Shown here: in pieces, positions 9,243-19,043 of the stretch
How positions within the stretch are numbered: position 1 is the stretch's first letter
Layout: every line of letters begins with the position of its first letter
NCBI GenBank assembly: GCA_030849065.1
Contig: JASAON010001641.1
Span: 62,001-126,000 of the forward strand
Source: Jaenimonas drosophilae
Taxonomy: Eukaryota; Euglenozoa; Kinetoplastea; Trypanosomatida; Trypanosomatidae
Reading direction: 5' to 3'
DNA length: 64,000 nucleotides
The notes under the pieces: model-generated
What the model saw: only the letters and a program-made list of their open reading frames with translations
Databases searched by the model: none
Told to the model about the DNA's origin: nothing
Program-made: the position numbers and the translations under genes

Positions 9243-10562
9243 TTAAAAAAGTGGTCGGAATCGTGCCATGCGCCAGTTCCACCGCGTGGAAAAGGGAGGC
9301 AACAACGGTGTTCGCATCCACGTCGTCACTGCTCCATTTCCCATCTGCAGTCGGTCATCCACCTTGTGTAGCATCCACCTCGATAAGTGGGGCAGCGGTA
9401 CCTTCATGAAACCGTCGCGCATGTAGGGTGGCATCATATCCTTGCCTGCCTCACGATACTTGAAGTACCCCCACGTATCCCATCCATTTCCCTCAATGTA
9501 GCTATCCGGAATGCCAAAGTACACGTACTCACGTACGGAGCCTTGTTGCCTAATCTGCACAGTTGGGTCCTCTTGCATCATCATGTCAGAGAACAAGACA
9601 ATGCTCGGCTCATACTTCTCCAGTGCGGCTTGATTCTTCATTCGGATGATGGGATTTGGCTTAAAAGCAGCCTGCTTGTGCTGTGGAATGACGAGAAGGT
9701 ACGGATTCATGTTGGGGTTCTCGTGGACGTGCAGCACTGGCACAGGCAGCTTACCCGTCTGATTCAGCAGCGCGCCAAACTTACCAATACGCGCGCCGAG
9801 AAACAGAATCGGCGCCTTCTTGGCCTTCTCATCGGTGATGAGTGCATGGCGTTCCGCCAGGTAGTCTGCCACGCTGTGTACTAACTCCTTTGATGGAATA
9901 AAAGACTGGGCAGTGATCATGCACAAGTAGGCCAGGGTATTGAAGGGTTGATAGTAGTTCCAAAAGAGGCTATACCACTCCTCAAAACTCAGCTGCGCCT
10001 CCTTCTTCACATTGCACCGATCGAGAGGAAGACGGGAGATATCCTCCAGTGTGGCAAAGAGTCCCTGCTTCCACCACCACGGCTTGTCAAGGTCCACTGC
10101 TCGTAGTGCAGCATCATAGGTTGGCATGTAGGTAGGGTAGAAGCACCTCTCCAGCTCTGCGTAGTCCAAGTTGGTTGTCTTGAGGAAGTTGTTCCCGAGA
10201 AACTCAGCGTACAGCATCGCAATGGCCTGCATGTGCCCACTCCGCTCCTTCTTCTGTGCCACTTGCAGACGCTCACGGAGGTTGTCAAAGCGTTCCGCCT
10301 CAAACTTGGGGTTCAAGGAGCCCGTCAGCTGCGTGAACTTCGCCTCTGCCGTTTTGCTATGAAATCGGTTCACCGGGGGGACCTCAAAGGTGTAGTTGTT
10401 GAGGGTGGCAACCTTGTTGTAGATGTTTCCGGATTCCTCAGCAGAATGCTGAACACCCAGCATCGTAGGGGTGCTGGACATGCCCTTGGGCCGCTCGGTG
10501 GAACTACTGGCGCCCTTGTTGGCACTCCCGCCACTACGCTGTGACTTGTAGGACGGTGGCAT
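9243..10562 (-). CDS. Conserved-looking hypothetical with Rossmann-like segment
   Basis: 439 residues. The N-terminal 40 residues are Ser/Gly/Lys-rich and disordered. A helical middle (about 75-220) contains several Trp and aromatic clusters (DKPWWWKQGLF, EEWYSLFWNYYQPF). From about 258 the stretch APILFLGARIGKFGALLN resembles motif I of class I SAM methyltransferases, but the usual acidic residue and glycine pattern are only partly kept. PSIVLFSDMMMQED follows at a motif-IV-like distance. This could be a methyltransferase-fold protein without activity, or unrelated. No function is assigned. Confidence 0.78.
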   Translation of the reverse strand: MPPSYKSQRSGGSANKGASSSTERPKGMSSTPTMLGVQHSAEESGNIYNKVATLNNYTFEVPPVNRFHSKTAEAKFTQLTGSLNPKFEAERFDNLRERLQVAQKKERSGHMQAIAMLYAEFLGNNFLKTTNLDYAELERCFYPTYMPTYDAALRAVDLDKPWWWKQGLFATLEDISRLPLDRCNVKKEAQLSFEEWYSLFWNYYQPFNTLAYLCMITAQSFIPSKELVHSVADYLAERHALITDEKAKKAPILFLGARIGKFGALLNQTGKLPVPVLHVHENPNMNPYLLVIPQHKQAAFKPNPIIRMKNQAALEKYEPSIVLFSDMMMQEDPTVQIRQQGSVREYVYFGIPDSYIEGNGWDTWGYFKYREAGKDMMPPYMRDGFMKVPLPHLSRWMLHKVDDRLQMGNGAVTTWMRTPLLPPFSTRWNWRMARFRPLF

Positions 10563-11046
10563 AAATCACTTGTTTCGTTGATCACTAAGGGAGCTCTACG
10601 AAGCGTACACCAACAAGAAATACATTAAGTAAAGAAAGGTGCAAGGAAGTGAAGGCCAACACACACACAAAATCGTGGAAGCATTCCATACATGCCACAT
10701 CATAGAGCCAAGAAACTGGATGCATCAACTCCTTATGGCAAGTGACTGATCGCTCTCTCCAATGAAAGATCGCCTTAAGAGAGGTGCGAATTCTTACAGC
10801 ATATATGAGTGGAGACGAAACACAGCTTCATTGAGCTCACCAGTGAAGTTTAACGTCCCGACCCCCACACACACTAGGCAGGCGTGAAAACAACACCCAT
10901 GCCTACTGGTGTGTCAATCATCCAATCGAACAACCATCAACAAATTGTTCTGTGGGGGGAGGGGCCACAGGGAAGCAGAATTCACGCAGCCCCTCCCACG
11001 AAAGCCATATCCATTTTAAATGATGTGAGCTTGCGTTTCTATGCAC
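10563..11046. other. Intergenic spacer with CA-rich stretches
   Basis: No gene supported. Short CA runs lie near 10658-10668 and 10866-10874. This is probably the helicase 3'UTR plus the leader of the 439-residue protein. Confidence 0.5.
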
Positions 11047-14000
11047 TCACTCAAAGACAAACTTTGCCACGTTTTCATCCTCATCATCGTCGCCGTCATT
11101 GGCATCCGGCGGCGGCGGCGGTTTCCGTGCTGCAACTTCAGGATTGTGGAGCTGCTCGCCCGGCTGCAATGGAGAAATGCCGTTACTAAAAGAAACGAGG
11201 GTTGATCGAATTGCGGCCACGCTCGGTGGGATTTTATGTATTGGCACACATCGGCAGATGGCACTGGGGTCCATGGCCGTGAACCGAAGCAACAGATCTC
11301 TAAACCCGCTCTGCAGCAATGCGGGAATCAGTGGGAGACGTTGCTGAACTGCTTCTGGAATGCCAAAATCATATTCCTCCATGACCGCACGATGTCGATC
11401 CGTGAGGTCTCTTGGAGAGTGTGGGATCGACTGGGATTCCATGGAGCTCTGCATCACCAGAAGCTGAGCGCATTGCATGCGGCGGAGTTGCAAAATTTGC
11501 TGAGCTGTGAGAGCGTCACACATAAAACACTGGGTGATTCCCATGTAGCGAATGAAGAAGTTCCAGGGCCTTGCGGGATCACCGGCCGGTTCCGTTGCAC
11601 TAGTTAGATGTTGAGTAACATCTGCCATCACCTCGTGCGAGAAGAGAATGACAATCAAGTGATACTCTTCAGCTCGTAGTTGAGACGAAAAACTGGCCAG
11701 CAAAATTGGGCCATTCGCACGCAATGAAAGGGGGATGCAAATGCTGTGCCGATCCCATGGGCACAACGATGGCACATAGTGCTCCTTCATCACCTTCATG
11801 GGGAAGAACACACCCGTACCATAGTGGCGATACTTTTGCGCATGAACGGCATCATGTTGCACATACACGGACCACTGAAGATGGGCAGCACAGACGAGGA
11901 ACTTCAACAGGAGCGCCTCCTTCTCAAACTGGGCACGGAGGACATCGATATCCTCAATATAGTTAAAGGGAAGCACCGCTCGCGCCTGTTCCTTCATCTG
12001 GGCAACAAGGTTTACCACATCCACGCACCTCGTTCGGCTGAGAAATCGCTCCTCACACCACTGCTCCTGGGCGTCATCTGAGAGTCCGTCTCGCTGCATA
12101 TCCATGTACTCCAACACCGCACCAACAGAACAGATGACGTCACTGTAGATCTCACCCTTGTACGTTTTCATGTGTCTACGAACTTCTTCCTCCATCTCAC
12201 CACGACGAACAACGTCATGAATGCCGTAAGGGATGTAGAAGGGTGACTTCGTGGCTTGAACGGCGGCGGCAATGATGGAGAGAACGGGAATCCCCATTGT
12301 CATCCCCAGGAACACCACAGTAGCTGGCAGGACGCTCGTCGGCATGCATGAGACGATGTAGCCCTTCATGGTCACGTCATAGCTCTCACGTGCCTTGTCA
12401 AGGTAGGTTGGGCCGAGAAACTCCGGATCATGTGGGGTAGTGGATTCCGCCGAGTGAGCCGCTCTAAAAGCTACCTCCCTCGTTCGCTCCTCCTCAATGA
12501 AGGTCTCCCATGGGCGAGAATCTGACTGAATAAGCTCCGAAGAAACACACCCACGTTTCAACAAAAAGCGGTGCTTTGCAGCATCAGGATGATCCGGGGG
12601 GACAATATAGCCTCCATCGCCAAGAGTGAAGAGGGAGTACTGAATCGATGCCAAACGGGGGCAATCGTGGCAGAGGGAGAAGAGGACGTGCGGGGAGGGA
12701 CACAGTTGAAGGGAGTGCAGCACCACTTCCATCACGGTTGCACTGGCGCATCGATTGCGGTCATCAAGCAGTGTGCTGTGATGCTCCTTGGATAGCATGG
12801 AAAAGTAAAATCCTTGCTGAACGCGGCCAATGCGGCCTCGGCGCTGCTGCGCATTCATTCGGCCCTCCCACAACAACTCCAGAGGGGGGAAGGCAACGGT
12901 GGCTTTCTTGGAAGGGTCTATGCGGGGGCGCTTTGTTGTGCCGCTGTCAATGATGAAGACAACATCAGGCAAGGTGAGGCTCATTTCTGCGATGTCGGTG
13001 GCAACGTACACCTTCTTACGAGTGGTTGGCTCACGTTGGATGGCTTCTTGAATCACGGAGAGATCAATGTCACTGTACCACGGAATCGGGTCAAGCTCCT
13101 CATTGAAGTGCGTACGAATCCACTTGCACAGACTCTCAACAACCGTACGTCCCGGGATAAACACAAGAATACTGTGTGCTGGCGACGCAACTGAAGCTAG
13201 AAACATGAGGGTTCGCTTGACAAAGCTCAAGACCTGATGTAGCTGCAGGGATTGCACAACATTGCTGCTGGCAACTTCAATGGGGGCATACGGAGCACGA
13301 AGAAGCTTGCTCATATCCTCCGCATAGTAATCATGGATGGTGTGCATCGAGTTTGCCTGATTGTAGGTGGCAACACGCGCACCGTCAAAGAAGGAGGACC
13401 ACGCTTCCATGTCGGGTGTGGCGCTGCACAAGATAAGCTTAAAGCTTTGGGGATAACGAATGAGCATAACCTTGAAGAGGAGGAGCATCACCTCCACTTC
13501 AGGTGTCCTCTCATGGAACTCATCGAGAATGATGTGTGTGAATGGCATCGCCCCCTCGGGTTTACGCCACAAGAAAAATAAGAAGAGTGTGTAGTTGGTG
13601 ACGTACATCAGGGATGTCTCACCAAGTTCACCTATCCGTTCACCACGCAGCGAATAGCCCACGCGCTTTCCAACCGGCTCGTCGAGGAGTTTCGCAACCC
13701 GGTGAGCCAGATTGATAGCAGAAGTACGTCGCGGCTGTGCGTTCACCACAATATTTTCTGGGTTCTGATCCAGCAGCTCCTTGGGAATCAGAGTGCTCTT
13801 TCCTGTGCCCGTTTCCGTGATCACAAAAATGACATCGTTGTTGCTGATGACTCGCATACACTCCTCCACGTTGAGTGTGCCAATCGTCCCCATCGCCGAC
13901 TGTGCTTGCTCGCGAAGGTGTTCCACAATCGCATCCTCATCCTCCTGTGCGTTGTACTCGTCGTGAAAGCGACGATCCACTTCAGCATCTGCATCCAGGG

Positions 14001-14592
14001 TCTGAGTGTGAAGAAAAAGATCTTGCGGTCGCAGATCCACCTCTACCGGCTTGAGCGGTGGTCGTTTCTCAGTCTCGTGTTTGTAGGGTTGTGGCGAGCA
14101 CGGCACGGCGGTATTGGGAAACGCAGGTAGAGGTGGCCTGTATTCTCCCCTGCCTTGCTGTAAAGTGCTGTTGTTGACGGGTGATGAACTCGTGTTCGTT
14201 GTGCCCGCGAAGAGAGGAGTAACACCACACGCCGGCTGAGCAGGTGGGAAAACAACTGAGGTGTAAGGTGGCGGTCCGCCAGTGTAGATGCGTGGAGGTG
14301 CTGCTTGTTGAACAACAATCTGCGGGCCCACCAGCTGAGAGAGAAGTGGGGCATGCATTTGCTGCTGTGGTGGCATCGGAAAAGGAGCAGTCATCAAAGA
14401 AGGAACAGGATGCATGGCAACTGATGGGCTCATCAACTGCGGTCCAGGCTGCATGCCCACGTTGTTGCCGTAGAAAACGTACATACCCGGTGGGGCTACC
14501 CCTGGTGGAGGTAGAGGTGGAGGTGGAGGTGGAAATGATGGACCCCCTCCACCATTCGGCATCATCCATCCCTGATTCATGCGAAGAGGCAA
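11047..14592 (-). CDS. DExH-box RNA helicase (DEAH/RHA group), DEFH variant
   Basis: 1,181 residues. Residues 1-180 are Pro/Gly/Met-rich and disordered. Helicase core: motif I GTGKST (262-267), Ia QPRRTSA (286-292), motif II DEFH followed by ER (357-362), motif III SAT (390-392), motif V TDIAEMSLTLPDV, motif VI QQRRGRIGRV. A winged-helix/ratchet-like region follows and a long C-terminal region ends near an acidic DDDEDE tail. Proteins of this group unwind or remodel RNA or RNP using NTP (family knowledge). Phe in the third position of motif II instead of Ala, Ile or Val is uncommon. No dsRNA-binding domain is evident, which argues against the editing helicase KREH2. Confidence 0.92.
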   Translation of the reverse strand: MPLRMNQGWMMPNGGGGPSFPPPPPPLPPPGVAPPGMYVFYGNNVGMQPGPQLMSPSVAMHPVPSLMTAPFPMPPQQQMHAPLLSQLVGPQIVVQQAAPPRIYTGGPPPYTSVVFPPAQPACGVTPLFAGTTNTSSSPVNNSTLQQGRGEYRPPLPAFPNTAVPCSPQPYKHETEKRPPLKPVEVDLRPQDLFLHTQTLDADAEVDRRFHDEYNAQEDEDAIVEHLREQAQSAMGTIGTLNVEECMRVISNNDVIFVITETGTGKSTLIPKELLDQNPENIVVNAQPRRTSAINLAHRVAKLLDEPVGKRVGYSLRGERIGELGETSLMYVTNYTLFLFFLWRKPEGAMPFTHIILDEFHERTPEVEVMLLLFKVMLIRYPQSFKLILCSATPDMEAWSSFFDGARVATYNQANSMHTIHDYYAEDMSKLLRAPYAPIEVASSNVVQSLQLHQVLSFVKRTLMFLASVASPAHSILVFIPGRTVVESLCKWIRTHFNEELDPIPWYSDIDLSVIQEAIQREPTTRKKVYVATDIAEMSLTLPDVVFIIDSGTTKRPRIDPSKKATVAFPPLELLWEGRMNAQQRRGRIGRVQQGFYFSMLSKEHHSTLLDDRNRCASATVMEVVLHSLQLCPSPHVLFSLCHDCPRLASIQYSLFTLGDGGYIVPPDHPDAAKHRFLLKRGCVSSELIQSDSRPWETFIEEERTREVAFRAAHSAESTTPHDPEFLGPTYLDKARESYDVTMKGYIVSCMPTSVLPATVVFLGMTMGIPVLSIIAAAVQATKSPFYIPYGIHDVVRRGEMEEEVRRHMKTYKGEIYSDVICSVGAVLEYMDMQRDGLSDDAQEQWCEERFLSRTRCVDVVNLVAQMKEQARAVLPFNYIEDIDVLRAQFEKEALLLKFLVCAAHLQWSVYVQHDAVHAQKYRHYGTGVFFPMKVMKEHYVPSLCPWDRHSICIPLSLRANGPILLASFSSQLRAEEYHLIVILFSHEVMADVTQHLTSATEPAGDPARPWNFFIRYMGITQCFMCDALTAQQILQLRRMQCAQLLVMQSSMESQSIPHSPRDLTDRHRAVMEEYDFGIPEAVQQRLPLIPALLQSGFRDLLLRFTAMDPSAICRCVPIHKIPPSVAAIRSTLVSFSNGISPLQPGEQLHNPEVAARKPPPPPDANDGDDDEDENVAKFVFE

Positions 14593-15263
14593 TAGCGAAA
14601 GAGCGGGTATACCCAGTCGTTCCTAATTATTAGCTAATAGAAGAACAGAAGACGCATAAGTCATAGTTCCTTTGTTGCTCAAACTCAACACATCAGCGCC
14701 TCGTTCATGACGTTGCTCCCAGTAGCAGTAAAGATTTGAGCTAGTGATAAATGTCGCATGATCACAAGGAATCAAAATGACTTCACTCATAGTATATAGA
14801 GCTGATGCCACATGGGTCCAAGTTAAAGTAAATACAAAAATATTTAGCGGCAATCGTTGTTTTTTCTTCAATTTATGATTGCACCAAAAGACGCACAGAC
14901 TTGTGCGCAATTCCAATCAAACACTGTTTCGAAAGGTAGAGCAATATAGCATTGGCTGGGCCAATGTTCTTATGAGAAGTATAGAAACATGACAGGAGAA
15001 GTAGAAACCACGGAACAGTGGAGAGAAGCAAGTAGATAGCAATAAATTAATGACAACAACGATGACATGATCCATTCCAGAATATCAACTTGTTAAATCA
15101 CCATTATTGGAATTGGTGGAGTTCGGAGAGCAAAATCTCTCTTGAAGCTCGTTTACAAAAGCCTGACCTTTGTAAGAGACCCTTCTTCATCGATGTCCAT
15201 CCATTCAAGAAGCAAATCTAATCAAACAATTGTGTTCGGTTTTTGTAGCGTCTTTGCAGCCCG
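14593..15263. other. AT-rich intergenic region upstream of the helicase
   Basis: Visibly more AT-rich than the flanking genes. On the minus strand a pyrimidine tract (about 14977-15010) lies nearly 400 nt before the helicase ATG. A 55-codon minus-strand ORF (14623-14790) lies between them, but only about a third of its codons end in G/C, unlike the neighbours, so I do not call it. Confidence 0.5.
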
Positions 15264-18200
15264 TCACCACGTCAAAAGCCGAAAAAAGGACGATATTTTT
15301 TTGCCAATAAATTTGACTGCGCCAACCACCACCTTCTCAATCATTTTCACTGCGCCAGCCACCACCTTCTCCATTATTTTCACTGTGCCAGTCACCACAT
15401 TCTCAATTGTTTTACATGCAACAACCATCACATTCTCAATTAGTCTAGTGGCACCCCCCGCCAGATTCGAAATTAATTTATGTGCGCCATTCACAAATCC
15501 CGCCAACACTTTGAGGACGGCATCGCTAACAAATCCGATTGCAAATACAACAAGCTGTCCAGCGCCCGAAATGCAAATCCTCCAAATACTCCTCACGCGT
15601 GTCATCAGCAGGGGCACCAGCTCCGGGAAAGTGCAGTCCAACTCCACAGGGCCAGTGAGAGTGTTCACAGAACACACGACGAGCTGATTCATTCGAAAGT
15701 GCACCCGACAAGTTCCAAAGAGTGCAATTAGCGGACACGACCTCATCTCTTCTGCAGAGCGACCCGCGCGCAAAGGGGCACCCCCGAACAACCTTGTCAC
15801 CGACTCAGCCATTCTACGCAACCTAGCCTTCAACCTACCTTGCCACCAATCCCATAGCAGCCATACGAACACATCCACAGCATCTTCAACCTCTGTCGTG
15901 AGGCGTGCAATGCAAACCTGCACATCCCACGGGTCACAGACACCGCTACGATTGGGCATATGACAATAGTAGGATGAAGCATCTCTAGCGCTCGTTTCTA
16001 ACGTCAAAGGAGATACTCGACTCCGCGTGCACCGCCGAACCTTCAATACCAAAAATGCGCCTCTCGTTGCTGGCCTCCACACGAAAGGGCCCAAGAGGAG
16101 AGATCCACTCTCCCTCAACCAGTATTTACCAGCGACTGTAGAAATACAGATGTTCATAGATAATGTACTCAATGTTCCCAGTGAGTCACGACCCACTTCC
16201 ATCACCAGCTCGAAGGCGGCACCAACATCCGAAGAAACAGCACTCACCAGCACCTCAGCCAAATCAACACTGACATCCGCACTGCACCGATTCAGTCGAA
16301 TCAGCAGCCAGGGTGCCGCAGAAGTCGGTTCCCGAACACTTGTGAGAACGCGCGTCTCTCCCATTCTCCCATTCAGTTCCGATGCCCTTGAGAGGCACAT
16401 AATTGACGATACACCCACCGGCACACCGGTAGTACACCCACCAAGATGTGACGGTTCCTCCAACCTCCGCGCCGTCCACAAAGGAGAGCAAGGTCGGGAA
16501 AATGGGATTCCACGTCGCTGGGAAAGTTGGCACAGCTCGGCAGAATATGTGTCCTTCTGGTCTCCCCAGAAGTACAGTCCGGCAGCACCTGAACAACGAT
16601 CACAATCAGCCGCACGCAGACGTGGGTTCAGTTTAGTCGTCGCAAAGTTCGCCGTACACTCGCGGCTTCGCGAAAACACTGTGGAGGCGCTGGAAACACC
16701 CTCAGCCACAACCTCCTCAGGCAGAGGAAGATGTCCAAGGTCGTAATTCACGTACGCAGTAATGGTCGTAATAAGTGATTGCAGGGTATCATAGTCCAGG
16801 AAGCTCCACATCTTCAATCCCTCCACCTCAACACAGACACAATCGTCCCGCTCGTCACTCCGCACAGGCTCACATCGTACACGGCAGTGTGCCATAGACA
16901 AAGTGGAAGTGGCATCCTCAATGACCATCAGTGGGTCGCCGAGAAACAGAGAGCTGCCTTGCGTTCGGAAGTCCACTCCCCAATCACTACTCCCGTCCAG
17001 CTGTTGCGGCAACGTCTCTGGTGCACAACAATGGCGGAAGAGCTTCACAGAGCCGCACAGACGAGCATCAAAGATCTGACGAGCAGATGTAGCACTTACT
17101 TCCACACGGGGCGATTGGGCAGTCACTCCAGGAACCCACAGCAACAAGGGGACACAGCCCACAGCGCCGTGGTGCCACGACATCATCACATGCTGCACAT
17201 CAACAGACCACTGAATGTTCCATACAGCCGAGTCAGTCCTCGACGGTGCAACCGAGGGAGGTTCGTCCGCAACCTCAACCTCTTGAAGAAATGCCGTCAG
17301 CGCCATCATCCAGGAATCATGCTCAACGCGATGAATGTAGTACACTCGGCAGACGTTTACCTTCACACTCATCACCTGCCCATCAACCACAGAGAACCCT
17401 AGCTCAATGGCCCTGTTCGGGGTGCGTGGAGTAGTGGAACGTGGAGTACACTTCCAGATTGTCACGTCTCCAGCGGGGGTCTGTTCGTGAAAATGGGCCT
17501 CTCGCACATGCAGTTGTCCGGATTGAGCATCATCTAGCCTCCTCTTCAACTCGAGCTCAACATCGCTCACGTCCAGCACATACTTGTGGAATATTTGCAA
17601 CTCCCGGTTTATACCAATCGTGTTAGGCGGGAGGCATCGGCGCCACGGGCTCAGTGGAACCCCGCCGGCAGAGATACGTGGGGCAGCAATCGGCAAGCTC
17701 ACTTTGGAAACCTTCAGTCGGAGTCCTCTCGCGGGAAAGGGGGATTTGTGCGCAGTGCCACGTCGTGGTGGGGTAGGGGGTGCGCGCACAAGATGCGTGA
17801 GCACAAAGACATCATCCTGCGATAGGGGAGTCACCATCACATTACCCACATTCAGTGCGGGCACTTCCCCATCCTTCATGCTAAATGTGATCGGGCCTAC
17901 TCGAAACTCAACTTCGCATGAGTTCCCACAGCACCCGTCTGTGTGAAGCATAATAACAACCTCCTTCGCTTCAGCCTCAGTACATCTCGCAGCCCACGTC
18001 ACAACCAGGCCCGAAATGCAAACACTCAGACGCGCATTCGAGCGTTGCCCCTTCACACTCTGCACAGCTTCACGCAGGCTTTGCGGCCATCTCTCCATGT
18101 TCAACGGAACAGCCAAATCAATCTTCATATGGTCAATAACAACACTGCCGGTGGAGAATCGTTGCATCATCCAATTCGATACGCGCTTCGCAAAGGTGAT

Positions 18201-18620
18201 CGCAGGTCCCAGAAGGGTCGTCAATACCAACACCACAGGACCAAATAACACATACAGCAGCTTGCTCCACATGGATGGAACGGAAGTTGGAGGTACCCAC
18301 TGACCAGTGACACTCACCTCATGCAGGTGCATCTTCACCTCCCCCATTGACCAATGAAAACGACAGAATCCACGCCCCTTAGCCACATGTGGTGATATAT
18401 ACGGCAGGCGCAGCGATCCCATAACTGGTGTGCAAAAGTGAAGTGGAATCTTCACACGAACTCCACACACAGCATTACAAGCGCGACGAATCACTTGCCA
18501 AGAATTCTTCACAGGTGTCAGAACCCACGCTGGAAGGATGAGCTCTCTTCTGCGAAAACGACGATGTGCCAGTAACACTACTATCAGTGTTAAAGTGGCA
18601 TGTGCGTAGGTGATCGGCAT
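15264..18620 (-). CDS. Large N-terminally anchored protein, tandem copy A, with 11-residue C-terminal repeats
   Basis: 1,118 residues from the ATG at 18620. This start is chosen because it aligns with copy B: a short hydrophobic anchor, an Arg-rich turn, then LPAWVLTP. The upstream frame is AT-rich leader. After a second hydrophobic segment (VLFGPVVLVLTTLLG) the protein is about 800 residues of alternating, beta-like sequence, e.g. VCVEVEGLKMWSFLDYDTLQ. The C-terminus is seven 11-residue amphipathic units (KIMEKVVAGAV type). One anchor, long beta-rich body and amphipathic tail are what bridge-like lipid-transfer proteins show; this is inference only. Residues coded by 16437-18395 are identical to copy B, while both ends differ. 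Confidence 0.85.
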   Translation of the reverse strand: MPITYAHATLTLIVVLLAHRRFRRRELILPAWVLTPVKNSWQVIRRACNAVCGVRVKIPLHFCTPVMGSLRLPYISPHVAKGRGFCRFHWSMGEVKMHLHEVSVTGQWVPPTSVPSMWSKLLYVLFGPVVLVLTTLLGPAITFAKRVSNWMMQRFSTGSVVIDHMKIDLAVPLNMERWPQSLREAVQSVKGQRSNARLSVCISGLVVTWAARCTEAEAKEVVIMLHTDGCCGNSCEVEFRVGPITFSMKDGEVPALNVGNVMVTPLSQDDVFVLTHLVRAPPTPPRRGTAHKSPFPARGLRLKVSKVSLPIAAPRISAGGVPLSPWRRCLPPNTIGINRELQIFHKYVLDVSDVELELKRRLDDAQSGQLHVREAHFHEQTPAGDVTIWKCTPRSTTPRTPNRAIELGFSVVDGQVMSVKVNVCRVYYIHRVEHDSWMMALTAFLQEVEVADEPPSVAPSRTDSAVWNIQWSVDVQHVMMSWHHGAVGCVPLLLWVPGVTAQSPRVEVSATSARQIFDARLCGSVKLFRHCCAPETLPQQLDGSSDWGVDFRTQGSSLFLGDPLMVIEDATSTLSMAHCRVRCEPVRSDERDDCVCVEVEGLKMWSFLDYDTLQSLITTITAYVNYDLGHLPLPEEVVAEGVSSASTVFSRSRECTANFATTKLNPRLRAADCDRCSGAAGLYFWGDQKDTYSAELCQLSQRRGIPFSRPCSPLWTARRLEEPSHLGGCTTGVPVGVSSIMCLSRASELNGRMGETRVLTSVREPTSAAPWLLIRLNRCSADVSVDLAEVLVSAVSSDVGAAFELVMEVGRDSLGTLSTLSMNICISTVAGKYWLRESGSLLLGPFVWRPATRGAFLVLKVRRCTRSRVSPLTLETSARDASSYYCHMPNRSGVCDPWDVQVCIARLTTEVEDAVDVFVWLLWDWWQGRLKARLRRMAESVTRLFGGAPLRAGRSAEEMRSCPLIALFGTCRVHFRMNQLVVCSVNTLTGPVELDCTFPELVPLLMTRVRSIWRICISGAGQLVVFAIGFVSDAVLKVLAGFVNGAHKLISNLAGGATRLIENVMVVACKTIENVVTGTVKIMEKVVAGAVKMIEKVVVGAVKFIGKKISSFFRLLTW
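15316..15513 (-). repeat. 33-bp tandem repeat coding an 11-residue amphipathic unit, about six copies
   Basis: Six consecutive 33-bp units (starts 15316, 15349, 15382, 15415, 15448, 15481), diverging toward the high-coordinate side. The nearest pair reads KMIEKVVVGAV and KIMEKVVAGAV. Each unit carries Lys/Arg, Ile/Leu, Glu and Val at fixed positions, an 11-residue (hendecad) periodicity. The corresponding end of copy B has no clear DNA repeat. Confidence 0.85.
16437..18395. repeat. 1,959-bp block identical to 20010-21968 (copy A)
   Basis: Direct repeat at a constant offset of 3,573 bp. No mismatch was found on visual comparison, including at synonymous positions. All other reading frames over the sampled stretches also translate identically. 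The right edge lies just beyond the 10-bp palindrome CCACATGTGG (18383-18392). Outside the block the two genes are clearly homologous but diverged. Confidence 0.9.
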
Positions 18621-19043
18621 AGATTTAAAAAAAGTTAATAGAATAGGGATTTTTATAAATAAATATCTTCTTACATCACAGATAGAAAAAGAGGAAGTGG
18701 ACAAGTAGTGCATCTATTGCCACAGTAATGGTCATGTCTGAGCAGTGCACGGAGAATGTCATATAACCCAAGCTCAGCTACACCAGAATTGGGAATTTTC
18801 AACACGAGAAGGCGTTTGTGGTTGGAGTAATCAACAACAATACAATAGAGGTAAGCAACAAAACGACACAGGCACTCCTGCTGATCTTCACGACGCAAAC
18901 GTTGTTGGTCATCAGCAGAACTACAATTATAAGAGGGGAATACAACAAAGAAGAAGAATATTGTCAGTGAGAAACACTGTCTTGGAGCAACTTGAAACTC
19001 TGTACGCGGGACTGTGGAACAAGCACGTGGATTTGGATAGGAT
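18621..19043. other. Spacer between the tandem large genes
   Basis: AT-rich near 18620-18680. No gene supported. On the minus strand this is the copy B 3' end and copy A leader, and pyrimidine-rich stretches (about 18936-18962) may serve trans-splicing of copy A. The minus-strand ORF that overlaps the copy B stop starts with TTG. Confidence 0.5.

Noticed and set aside
14623..14790. 55-codon minus-strand ORF upstream of the helicase
   Set aside because: Only about 35 percent of codons end in G/C in an AT-rich spacer; no nearby acceptor and no family match.
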